64,000 nt of DNA, taken from NCBI RefSeq assembly GCF_001806325.1, contig NZ_CP017580.1, positions 1,054,001 through 1,118,000 of the forward strand, in the 5' to 3' direction. Positions 25,326 through 34,604 of this stretch are shown here, piece after piece (the stretch's first letter is position 1; every line of letters starts with the position of its first letter). This DNA comes from Curtobacterium sp. BH-2-1-1 (GTDB lineage Bacteria > Actinomycetota > Actinomycetes > Actinomycetales > Microbacteriaceae). Position numbers and translations under genes: made by a program. The notes under the pieces were generated by a model. It did no database searches, was not told the DNA's origin, and saw nothing but the letters and a program-made list of their open reading frames with translations.

Positions 25326-25746
25326 GCCGCGGGCCACTCGCCGGCGCCGCCGCGAGCGGGCGCGCCCGCGAGCGGGCGGAATGCGTCGCCCGGGCTGAGC
25401 GGTCGAGCGGGCATGACTCGCCGCTCGCGTTCGTCGAGCGGGTGGAACCGGTCGCACCGCGGCCGCGAACGCGACGTTTCGTGCCCGCTCGGCGACCGGG
25501 CTGGCGGGCAGGCAGGCGGGCAGGCGGGCCAGCGGGCAGGAGCGCGACCGCCTGGAGGCGCGGCGCCGGTCCCCGAAACCGGCGCCGCGCCTCCAGGCCG
25601 GCACCCCCACCGCGTGACGCGTCCGCCCGACGCCCCACCTGCGTGTCCCCGGATCAGGGGTGGCCCGCCACCGAGAGTGCGCGGAACGTCCATCGGGGGA
25701 CGCCGATCCTGTACCCCGACCGCTCATCACGTGTTGTGTCGTAGGC
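25326..25746. other. Intergenic region with G-rich short repeats and a long palindrome
   Basis: About 420 bases with no convincing gene. The first part repeats GCGAGCGGGCG-like and CGGGCAGG-like units (25360-25545), a likely slippage-prone tract. It is followed by the perfect palindrome at 25551-25597. The end must carry the promoter for the glycosyltransferase trio, but no clear hexamers were seen. Confidence 0.5.
25551..25597. repeat. Palindromic repeat, GAGGCGCGG family, copy 1
   Basis: Perfect 20-base arms (25551-25570 and 25578-25597) with a 7-base loop. The arm core GGAGGCGCGG/CCGCGCCTCC is shared with copies near 39566, 42115, 44951, 53853 and 63576. It lies between two genes on the same strand, so a terminator role is possible. 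Recurrence suggests a REP-type dispersed element. Confidence 0.75.
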
Positions 25747-26586
25747 ATGGAACGACAGCCGGCCCACGAGACCGACCGCCCCGCCCCGCCGACGCGCGCG
25801 GCGGGAGCCGACACCAGTCGTTCCGACGCTCCGCACCGAATGGGCGACATGAACGTCGACGTCATCCTCCCCTGTCTCGACGAGGCCGATGCCCTCCCCG
25901 AGGTCCTGGGCCGACTCCCGCGCGGCTACCGCGCGATCGTCGTCGACAACGGCTCGACCGACGGCTCCGCCGACGTCGCCCGGGCCCACGGCGCCCTCGT
26001 CGTGACCGAACCGGTGAAGGGCTTCGGCTCGGCCTGCGCCGCCGGGGTCGCCGCCGCCACGGCCGAGTACGTCGCCTTCTGCGACGCCGACGCCTCGATG
26101 GACCCGGCCGAGCTCGTCCCGCTCGTCGCCCGCGTGGCCACAGGACACACCGACCTCGCCCTCGGACGCCGCGTGCCGACCACGCCAGGTGCCTGGGCAC
26201 CGCACGCCCGGTTCGCCAACCGCGTCCTCGCGGTCCTCATGCGTCGCGCGACCGGGTACCGCCTGCGCGACCTCGGCCCGATGCGCGTGATGCGTCGCGC
26301 GGACCTGGTCTGCCTCGACCTGCGGGATCGCCGCAGCGGCTACCCGCTCGAGATGGTCCTCGCGGCGCACGCCGCCGGGTGGCGCGTCGACGAGTCAGAC
26401 ATCGGGTACGCGCAGCGCATCGGCGACAGCAAGGTCACCGGCACGCTCCGCGGCACCGTCAACGCCGTCAAGGACATGTCGCGTCTGCTGCGCGAGTACC
26501 GCCGGGAGGCGCGACCCACCGTCGTCGCACCCGCTCCGGTCCGCCACGTGGCTGGCCCCACCCACTCCGAGGAGGTCCACTCATGA
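25747..26586 (+). CDS. Glycosyltransferase family 2
   Basis: A 279-residue GT-A glycosyltransferase that would transfer a sugar from a nucleotide donor. VDVILPCLDEADALPEVL starts the fold, IVVDNGSTDGSADVA follows, and the metal-binding DADASMD (D-x-D) is near residue 118. LRDLGPMRVMRR and a C-terminal basic tail are present. The ATG at 25747 is tentative; an ATG at 25849, directly before the first strand, is the alternative, and neither has a strong ribosome site. Its stop overlaps the DUF2064 start. No membrane helices are seen. Confidence 0.88.
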   Translation: MERQPAHETDRPAPPTRAAGADTSRSDAPHRMGDMNVDVILPCLDEADALPEVLGRLPRGYRAIVVDNGSTDGSADVARAHGALVVTEPVKGFGSACAAGVAAATAEYVAFCDADASMDPAELVPLVARVATGHTDLALGRRVPTTPGAWAPHARFANRVLAVLMRRATGYRLRDLGPMRVMRRADLVCLDLRDRRSGYPLEMVLAAHAAGWRVDESDIGYAQRIGDSKVTGTLRGTVNAVKDMSRLLREYRREARPTVVAPAPVRHVAGPTHSEEVHS

Positions 26587-27215
26587 CGACCGACATCACC
26601 GTCGCGGTGGTCGCGAAGGAGTGCCTGCCCGGCCGGGTCAAGACCCGCCTGACGCCGGCGCTCACCCCCGAGGGTGCCGCACGGGTCGCCGCCGCGAGCC
26701 TCGCGGACACGCTGGCGACCGTCCGTGCGCTGCCCGCCGCCCGACGGGTGCTGTTCTACGACGGCACGGTGCTGCCGACCGGCGCCGAGGGCTTCGACGT
26801 CATCCACCAGACCACGGGCGGCCTCGACGAGCGGCTCGGTGCACTGTTCGACACCGTCGAGGGCCCGACGCTGCTCGTCGGCATGGACACGCCGCAGTTC
26901 GGGCCGGCCGACGTCGCACCGGTGTTCGACGAGCCGCAGCGCGACGCCTGGTTCGGCCCGGCCGAGGACGGCGGCTTCTGGTCCCTCTACCTGCGCGACC
27001 CGGACGGCGACCTGCTCCGCGGCGTGCCGATGTCGCAGGACGACACCGGTGCGGTCCAGTTCGAACGCCTGACCGACGCCGGGCTCGACGCGGGCACCCT
27101 CGGGGTCCTGCTCGACGTCGACACCGTGCCGGATGCCGAGCGCGTCGCCGACCTCGTACCAGACTCCGCGTTCGCCGCCGCACTGCAGGCCGAGACCACG
27201 GGGGCACTCCGATGA
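26583..27215 (+). CDS. DUF2064 family protein (nucleotidyltransferase-like fold)
   Basis: A 210-residue protein of the DUF2064/TIGR04282 group, which has a glycosyltransferase-A-like fold related to CofC/MobA nucleotidyltransferases. KECLPGRVKTRLTP is the family's N-terminal K-x-P-x-x-G-x-x-KTRL motif, and GMDTPQ and GPAEDGGFWSLYL are the active-site segments. It is coupled by ATGA overlaps to the GT2 gene before it and the methyltransferase after it. Its reaction is unknown. Confidence 0.85.
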   Translation: MTTDITVAVVAKECLPGRVKTRLTPALTPEGAARVAAASLADTLATVRALPAARRVLFYDGTVLPTGAEGFDVIHQTTGGLDERLGALFDTVEGPTLLVGMDTPQFGPADVAPVFDEPQRDAWFGPAEDGGFWSLYLRDPDGDLLRGVPMSQDDTGAVQFERLTDAGLDAGTLGVLLDVDTVPDAERVADLVPDSAFAAALQAETTGALR

Positions 27216-27874
27216 CCATGGAAGCACCCGTCTCCTTCGGGGCCGGCGGTGGCGAACCGTACGCGCGTGCGCTCCGCACCGACGGTCGCATCCGGCTGAC
27301 GGACACCTCCCGACCGGACCGGGCGGTCACGCTCGACGTCGGCCGCTGGAGCGCCGCGGCGGACCGCATCGACCGGTCGCTCCTCGACGGTGCGGACGGC
27401 CCGGTGATCGACATCGGCTGCGGGCCGGGGCGGATGCTCGTCGCCGCGCGCACCCTCGGCATCCCGTCGCTCGGCGTGGACGTCTCCGCCGACGCCGTGG
27501 CGATCGCCCGACGCTCCGGCGGGACGGCGATCCAGGGCTCGGTCTTCGACCCGGTCCCCGACGAGGGGCACTGGGACACGGCGCTCGTGATCGACGGGAA
27601 CATCGGCATCGGTGGCGACCCGGCGGCCCTGCTCGCCCGGTGCCGCGAGATCGTGCGCGTCGGCGGCCGCGTGGTCGTCGAGACCCACGTCGACCGCACC
27701 GCCGACCGGGTGTACACCGCCCGCGTGGTGGATGCCGACGGCCACCAGAGCGCGGGCTTCCCGTGGGCCGAGGTGGGCGTCGACGCCCTGCTCGACCACG
27801 CCGAGACGGTCGGCCTGGTGGCGAAGCAGAGCTGGACCGCCGAGGGCCGGACCTTCTGCGAGCTGCTCGCCTGA
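27212..27874 (+). CDS. Class I SAM-dependent methyltransferase
   Basis: A 220-residue methyltransferase. VIDIGCGPGRMLVAA is motif I for SAM binding (residues about 66-80), LGVDVSADAV is motif II, and ALVIDGNIGIGGDP is the motif IV region. It is the last gene of the coupled GT2-DUF2064-methyltransferase unit. The substrate is probably the product of the preceding two enzymes (inference). The start ATG overlaps the previous stop. Confidence 0.85.
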   Translation: MTMEAPVSFGAGGGEPYARALRTDGRIRLTDTSRPDRAVTLDVGRWSAAADRIDRSLLDGADGPVIDIGCGPGRMLVAARTLGIPSLGVDVSADAVAIARRSGGTAIQGSVFDPVPDEGHWDTALVIDGNIGIGGDPAALLARCREIVRVGGRVVVETHVDRTADRVYTARVVDADGHQSAGFPWAEVGVDALLDHAETVGLVAKQSWTAEGRTFCELLA

Positions 27875-27879
27875 GCATT

Positions 27880-27915
27880 CCTTCTTTTGTGTCATGCAAA
27901 AGAAGGAGGTAGTGT
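27880..27915 (+). promoter_or_regulatory. Promoter overlapped by a palindromic operator
   Basis: An inverted repeat CCTTCTTTTG/CAAAAGAAGG (27880-27889 and 27897-27906, 7-base spacer) stands out as AT-rich in GC-rich surroundings. It overlaps a possible promoter: TTGTGT (27887-27892), 17 bases, then TAGTGT (27910-27915). AAGGAGG follows at 27903-27909. A repressor bound to the palindrome would block this promoter. The likely target is the small gene at 27993. Confidence 0.5.
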
Positions 27916-27992
27916 GGTGGTCATGAAGCCGACGGCGTCGCGGTCGCCGGCCCGGTGACCGACGACCCTCGGCACGACGACGAGGAGCATCC

Positions 27993-28238
27993 ATGCAGAA
28001 CCGTCAGAACCCCCTGGGCGGCGCGTACGTGACCGGCCTCGAGAACCGTGACGAGCTCGGCGCCTACGCTGTGGACGCCGCCCGGCGACCGATCGGCACC
28101 TACACCGGAACCGGGATCGGTCGCGCACTCGGCCGCTTCGTCGAGACGCAGTCCCGTCGGCCCGCCACCGCGACGTCCTCGACGCGCACGGCCACCGGTT
28201 CGCTGCGGACCGCGACGGGCTCGTTCCGCACGGCCTGA
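27993..28238 (+). CDS. Small hypothetical protein
   Basis: An 81-residue protein with GAGGAG about seven bases before the ATG. It is polar. It has an N-terminal GGAYVTGLENRDELGAYAVD segment and a C-terminal Ser/Thr/Arg tail with the repeated TATGSLRTATGSFRT motif. No signal peptide or membrane helix is present and I do not recognise a family. It stands alone behind the operator-controlled promoter at 27880-27915. Confidence 0.6.
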   Translation: MQNRQNPLGGAYVTGLENRDELGAYAVDAARRPIGTYTGTGIGRALGRFVETQSRRPATATSSTRTATGSLRTATGSFRTA

Positions 28239-28391
28239 CGCCGTCCCCGTACCGCGAGCGGTCGTCCACCCGGGGTGTCCCCCTTTCTCCCCGGTGCGGA
28301 CGGCCGCTCGCTCCTCGTCCACAGGCGCGCTCGTCGTCCACAGGCGCGACGTTCCTGGGCGTGCCGACCCGTGCGATGCCAGGATGGACGC

Positions 28392-30011
<1,620 letters not shown>

Positions 30012-30023
30012 GGTCTCGCGCGG

Positions 30024-30959
30024 ATGGGGTGGTTCGGCCGGAAGCACGACGATCGGCACGACGAGCCCGCCCCGACGCTCGTGGTGCTCGCGCAACGAGC
30101 CCTCGCCGAGCGCGGCATGGAGACCACGGTCGAGGTGCCGGCCGGTGAGCAGGCTCGTCTGGTCGGCACCGACGGCCGGGTCTTCCTGCTCGAGAACCTC
30201 GCGGCGCAGGTGCACGGCGAGACCCCGGACGTGCAGGCCGACATGGTCGCCGAGCACTTCGACCGGATGATCCAGGCGTACAGCGAGCCGGCACCCGAGG
30301 AGCTCGGCGCCGACGAGCTGCGGCAGCGCATCCGACTGCGGATCCTGCCGGACCGCAGCGCGGACGGCAGCACGGGCCTCGGCGCCGGGCCGTCCGACCC
30401 GACCGACCTCGACTACGCCCGACCGTTCGCTCCCGGGCTGGTGCTCGGGCTGTGCGTCGACTACCCGACGATGGTGAGCACGCTGTCGGGTCCGACCCTG
30501 CCGCGGCTCGCCCTCGGCATCGACGAGCTCTTCGCCTTCGGGCAGCTGGGCACCGACGACGAACCGGTGGACGAGCACGCCGAGATCGCCCCCGGGGTGT
30601 TCATCGTCGAGGGCGAGTCCCTGTTCGTCGCGTCGAAGGCGGTCAACCTCCCGGCGCTCTTCGGTGCCGCCGGGTTCGGCACGGTGTTCGCGATCCCGCA
30701 CCGGCACCTCCTGCTCGCCGTCCCGATCCGTGACGCGTCGAGCATCACCTCGGTGCAGATGCTCGCCAGCCTGGTCGTGCAGGTGCTCACGGACGGCGAG
30801 CACGGCCTGCCCGGCGGGGTGCTGAGCCCCCTGCTGTACTTCTCGCGCAACGGCCGGGTCAGCGCGGTGTCCGGCTTCGACGACGAGACGGGCGCGATGC
30901 GCATCGAGGTGGACGAGCGGTTCCAAGAAGCCCTCGAACAGGCCGCCGCAGCGTCCTGA
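30024..30959 (+). CDS. Hypothetical protein, loosely DUF1444/YtpQ-like
   Basis: A 311-residue soluble protein with an acidic, even composition and no signal peptide. An LRLRILPD-like strand and the later FAPGLVLGLCVDYP, ALFGAAGFGTVFAIPHRHLLL and QMLASLVVQVL segments recall DUF1444-type proteins, but I could not confirm this. It lies 12 bases after pgm, so cotranscription is likely. Function unknown. Confidence 0.7.
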   Translation: MGWFGRKHDDRHDEPAPTLVVLAQRALAERGMETTVEVPAGEQARLVGTDGRVFLLENLAAQVHGETPDVQADMVAEHFDRMIQAYSEPAPEELGADELRQRIRLRILPDRSADGSTGLGAGPSDPTDLDYARPFAPGLVLGLCVDYPTMVSTLSGPTLPRLALGIDELFAFGQLGTDDEPVDEHAEIAPGVFIVEGESLFVASKAVNLPALFGAAGFGTVFAIPHRHLLLAVPIRDASSITSVQMLASLVVQVLTDGEHGLPGGVLSPLLYFSRNGRVSAVSGFDDETGAMRIEVDERFQEALEQAAAAS

Positions 30960-31106
30960 CGCACCGCACGCCACGCTCGGGCGTACTGTGACGGCGTCGG
31001 GAGCGCTCACGAGGGCGTTCCGACAGACGCCACCGAAACCGGTGCCGGTGCTGCCGATCCACTCAGGAACCCACTCCGGCGCGACCCTTCACCTTGCGGC
31101 AGATGT

Positions 31107-31129
31107 AACTTTGCAGCCAGCGCAAAGTT
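31107..31129. promoter_or_regulatory. TetR-type operator upstream of the DHA2 efflux pump
   Basis: AACTTTGC and GCAAAGTT form a perfect inverted pair with a 7-base spacer, ending 17 bases before the efflux gene ATG. Palindromes of this form upstream of DHA2 pumps are commonly bound by TetR repressors. It overlaps TGTAACT (31104-31110), which resembles a -10 element. No tetR gene is adjacent, so the regulator would be encoded elsewhere. Confidence 0.6.
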
Positions 31130-31146
31130 TCCGGGAGACCCTGCAC

Positions 31147-33633
31147 ATGACCCAGACCGCGACCGCACCCGCGGCACCCACCACCTCGTCCAACGCCGTG
31201 ATGAACCACCGGCAGATCCTGCTGGTCATCTACGGCCTGATGGCGGGGATGTTCCTCGGCGCCCTCGACCAGACGATCGTCGGCACCGCGATCCGCACGA
31301 TCGGCGACGACCTGCACGGCCTCGACCAGCAGGCCTGGGTGACGACCGGCTACCTCATCGCGTCGACGATCACGACGCCGATCTACGGCAAGCTGTCCGA
31401 CATCTTCGGCCGGCGTCCGCTGTTCCTCACCGCGATCGGCATCTTCATCGTCGGGTCGTTCGCCGCGTCGTTCTCGACCTCGATGCTCATGCTCGCCGGC
31501 TTCCGCGCACTGCAGGGCCTCGGCGCCGGCGGTCTGATGTCCCTGCCGCTCGCCATCATGGGCGACATGCTCGCCCCGCGCGAGCGCGCCAAGTACCAGG
31601 GCTACTTCCTGGCGGTCTTCGGCATCTCGAGCGTCATCGGCCCGCTGGTCGGCGGTGTCTTCGCCGGGGCGGACCAGCTGCTGTTCATCGCCGGGTGGCG
31701 CTGGGTGTTCCTGATCAACGTGCCGATCGGCATCATCGCGCTGTTCATGGTGCTGACGTTCCTGCACCTGCCGAAGTTCGGCGACCGCGGCAAGCCCCGG
31801 ATCGACTGGTGGGGCGCGACGCTCGTCATCGTGACCCTGGTGCCGCTGCTCCTCATCGCCGAGCAGGGCCGCGAGTGGGGCTGGGACTCCCCCGGCGCCT
31901 TCGCCTGCTACGCGATCGGTGCGCTCGGGCTCATCGCGTTCATCATCGTCGAACGGGCGATGGGCGACGACGCGATCCTGCCGCTGAAGCTGTTCGGCTC
32001 GCGGGTGTTCTCGATGTCGGCGATCCTGTCCGTCCTCGTCGGCTTCGGCATGTTCGGCGCGATGCTCACCATCCCGCTGTACCTGCAGATCGTGAAGGGC
32101 GTCACCCCGACCGAGTCCGGGTTCGCGATGCTCCCGATGGTGCTCGGTCTGATGATCTCGTCGATCGCCTCGGGTCAGATCATCTCGCGGACCGGCAACT
32201 ACCAGGTCTTCCCGATCACCGGCACGGCGTTCACGGCCATCGGGTTCACCGTCCTGACCTTCCTCACCGCCGATCGCCCGCTCTGGTTCCTGATGCTCGG
32301 CATGTTCGGCATCGGCCTGGGGCTCGGGCAGCTCATGCAGACCCTGACCCTGGCGGCGCAGAACTCCGTCAGCCCGCGGGACATCGGCGTCGCGACGAGC
32401 GCCGCCACGTTCTTCCGCCAGATCGGCGGCACCATGGGTACCGCCGTACTGCTGTCCGTCCTGTTCACGCTCATGCCGACGAACATCACGACGGCGATGC
32501 AGAACGAGGGCGACCTGAAGAGCGCCCTGAACGCCGCACTCACCCCGTCGGTCGCGAACGCGTCGGACAACAAGGGCGTGATGGACCAGATCTGGAACAA
32601 GATCGTCGACCCGGTGCAGCAGAACGTCCAGGACGGTCTCGACAAGGGCGCTGCCCAGGCCAAGGAGGCCGCGGACGCCGCCGTCACGAAGCAGGTCACC
32701 GCTGCCGTCCAGCAGCAGGTCGCGGCCGGCACGGTCCCCGAGGCTTCGGCGGATACGGTCATCGCCCAGCAGGTCGCCGCCGCGAAGCCCGCCGCCGAGC
32801 AGCAGGCACTCGAGACCGCCGCGTCGAAGGCGAACGCCGAGGTCGTGGACGGCTCGCTGCAGGTGGACTACTCGAACGCCGACCAGCGCCAGAACGTCGT
32901 CGACGAGGTCGCTCCGACGCTCGTCAAGCAGCTCAAGAGTGGTGACTCGAGCGCGAGTTCCTCGACCAGCTCGTCGACGAGCGACACGTCGTTCCTCAAC
33001 GGCGCGGACAAGCGCCTCACCCGGCCGTTCCTCGTCGGGTTCAGCGACTCCGCCGTGGTCGTCTACTACGTCGGCCTCGCCGTGATCCTGCTCGCCTTCG
33101 TGCTCACCTGGTTCTTCCGCGTTCCGCCGCTCCGGAAGGTCTCGGCACTGCAGGAGCAGGCGAACACCGAGCGCGCGGACAACGAGCGGGCGACCGCCGA
33201 CGCGGACCGCCTGACCGTGGACGCCCAGCACGCAGCCGCCCGTACGGGATCGCTCGTCTCGCCGGACACCGGCTCGATGGCGGTCGTCCCGACCTCGCCG
33301 GACGTCGTCTCGCAGCCGCGCTCGGCCGGTTCCGCGGTCGGCGTCGGTGTCGGTGTCGGGCAGTCGACGACCCGGTCGGCCGGTTCAGCCGGCGGTCCCA
33401 CCACCGTCTCCCTCGACGGCACCCGCGCACCACTGCCCGACGCGACCACGCACGGCGCGCACTCCGCCGCCGCGCCGGTCGACGAGCCGCCCACCACCAC
33501 GGGCGCGATCCGCACCCGAGCCGCGCACGCCGCGACGGACGCGACCACGGACACCACCGCCGGCGACGCTGCGGAGGCGAGCCGCACCTCCAGGCCCGAC
33601 GAGCACGGGCACGGGCGTCACTCAGCCGAGTAG
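31147..33633 (+). CDS. DHA2-family MFS drug efflux transporter with large insertion and long tail
   Basis: An 828-residue EmrB/QacA-type transporter; usual members have about 500 residues. Thirteen membrane helices run to about residue 445. Motif A is GKLSDIFGRRP and motif C the GLGAGGLMSLP region. An external, Ala/Gln/Asp-rich, helix-prone insertion of about 165 residues (449-615) precedes the last helix (about 632-658). A low-complexity cytoplasmic tail of some 170 residues follows. Proton-driven drug export is expected. The ATG at 31147 is directly downstream of the palindromic operator. The start of similarity at MNHRQILL supports it. Confidence 0.9.
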   Translation: MTQTATAPAAPTTSSNAVMNHRQILLVIYGLMAGMFLGALDQTIVGTAIRTIGDDLHGLDQQAWVTTGYLIASTITTPIYGKLSDIFGRRPLFLTAIGIFIVGSFAASFSTSMLMLAGFRALQGLGAGGLMSLPLAIMGDMLAPRERAKYQGYFLAVFGISSVIGPLVGGVFAGADQLLFIAGWRWVFLINVPIGIIALFMVLTFLHLPKFGDRGKPRIDWWGATLVIVTLVPLLLIAEQGREWGWDSPGAFACYAIGALGLIAFIIVERAMGDDAILPLKLFGSRVFSMSAILSVLVGFGMFGAMLTIPLYLQIVKGVTPTESGFAMLPMVLGLMISSIASGQIISRTGNYQVFPITGTAFTAIGFTVLTFLTADRPLWFLMLGMFGIGLGLGQLMQTLTLAAQNSVSPRDIGVATSAATFFRQIGGTMGTAVLLSVLFTLMPTNITTAMQNEGDLKSALNAALTPSVANASDNKGVMDQIWNKIVDPVQQNVQDGLDKGAAQAKEAADAAVTKQVTAAVQQQVAAGTVPEASADTVIAQQVAAAKPAAEQQALETAASKANAEVVDGSLQVDYSNADQRQNVVDEVAPTLVKQLKSGDSSASSSTSSSTSDTSFLNGADKRLTRPFLVGFSDSAVVVYYVGLAVILLAFVLTWFFRVPPLRKVSALQEQANTERADNERATADADRLTVDAQHAAARTGSLVSPDTGSMAVVPTSPDVVSQPRSAGSAVGVGVGVGQSTTRSAGSAGGPTTVSLDGTRAPLPDATTHGAHSAAAPVDEPPTTTGAIRTRAAHAATDATTDTTAGDAAEASRTSRPDEHGHGRHSAE

Positions 33634-33641
33634 CGACGCGG

Positions 33642-34568
33642 TCAGCCCGTCGATGCGTCCGACGGGCTGACCACGTCGAACGACGCCCCCGGCAGTCGTC
33701 GGCGCATCACGTCGACCGCGACCGGGTTGTCGTCCACGAGCACGAACCGCCGGCCGAGCGCGCGGGCCACCGCGCCTGTCGTCCCGCTGCCGGCGAAGAA
33801 GTCGAGGACCCAGTCGCCCTCGCGGGAGGACGCCTGCACGATGCGGCGGAGCACGCCCTCGGGCTTCTGCGTCGGGTAGCCGGTCTTCTCCTTGCCGGTC
33901 GGCGACACGATCGTGTGCCACCAGACGTCCGTCGGGAGCTTGCCGCGCGCACGCTTCTCGGGCGTGACGAGTCCCGGCGCCATGTAGGGCTCACGATCGA
34001 CAGCCTCGGAGTCGAACCAGTACCGCGACGGGTCCTTGACGTAGACGAGGATCGTGTCGTGCTTCGTCGGCCACCGTGACCGGGACTTCGCACCGAAGTC
34101 GTACGCCCAGACGATCTCGTTGAGGAAGGACTCCCGGCCGAACAGGGCGTCGAGCAGCACCTTGGCGTAGTGCGACTCGCGGTAGTCGAGGTGGAGGTAG
34201 AGGGTGCCGTCCTCGGCGAGGAGCCGCCACGCCTCGAGCAGCCGCGGTTCGAGGAACGACCAGTAGTCCTCGAACCGGTCGTCGAAGCGCATGAGGTCGC
34301 CGCGGACGCGCTCGTAGGAGCTCCCCCGGAAGCCCGTCACCCGCTCACGTCGGCGATCGGCAGCTGCGGCCTCGTCGCCGACCGTCGGCTCGCGGACCGC
34401 GGCGCTCGCGTGCCGACGCTGGTAGCGGCCGGTGTTGAACGGCGGGTCGAGGTACACGAGCGTGAACGAGCCGTCCGCCAGGGTCGGCAGGACGTCGAGG
34501 TTGTCGCCGAGGACCACCCGGTCCGGGCCTCGATCGTCGCCGCTGTGCACGGGACCATTCTGGTCCAC
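33642..34568 (-). CDS. Site-specific DNA methyltransferase (N6-adenine/N4-cytosine, beta group)
   Basis: A 308-residue DNA methyltransferase. The catalytic motif IV, LDPPFNTG, comes early (about residue 40) and the SAM motif, LDFFAGSGTTG, near the C-terminus (about 256), the order of the beta group. GYPTQKPEGVLRRIV is motif X-like. DPPF fits N6-adenine or N4-cytosine modification. No restriction endonuclease, specificity subunit or repair gene lies nearby, so it appears to be an orphan. It converges with the efflux gene eight bases away. Confidence 0.9.
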   Translation of the reverse strand: MDQNGPVHSGDDRGPDRVVLGDNLDVLPTLADGSFTLVYLDPPFNTGRYQRRHASAAVREPTVGDEAAAADRRRERVTGFRGSSYERVRGDLMRFDDRFEDYWSFLEPRLLEAWRLLAEDGTLYLHLDYRESHYAKVLLDALFGRESFLNEIVWAYDFGAKSRSRWPTKHDTILVYVKDPSRYWFDSEAVDREPYMAPGLVTPEKRARGKLPTDVWWHTIVSPTGKEKTGYPTQKPEGVLRRIVQASSREGDWVLDFFAGSGTTGAVARALGRRFVLVDDNPVAVDVMRRRLPGASFDVVSPSDASTG

Positions 34569-34604
34569 GCGGCGTCCCGTCCCCGCGGAGCCCGCGGGCC
34601 GGGC

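Noticed and set aside
25360..25545. Possible CRISPR or regularly spaced repeat array
   Set aside because: The repeats are short, irregular GC-rich slippage units without constant repeat and spacer lengths.
27917..27958. A 12-14 codon leader peptide behind the palindromic operator
   Set aside because: AAGGAGG at 27903-27909 suits a GTG at 27917, but the peptide has no attenuation-type codon run and no terminator/antiterminator fold was seen; the site may simply overlap the promoter.
31063..33231. A 722-codon antisense frame opposite the efflux pump
   Set aside because: It is very rich in Arg, Glu, Asp and His with no fold-like pattern, which is typical of antisense frames in GC-rich genes.
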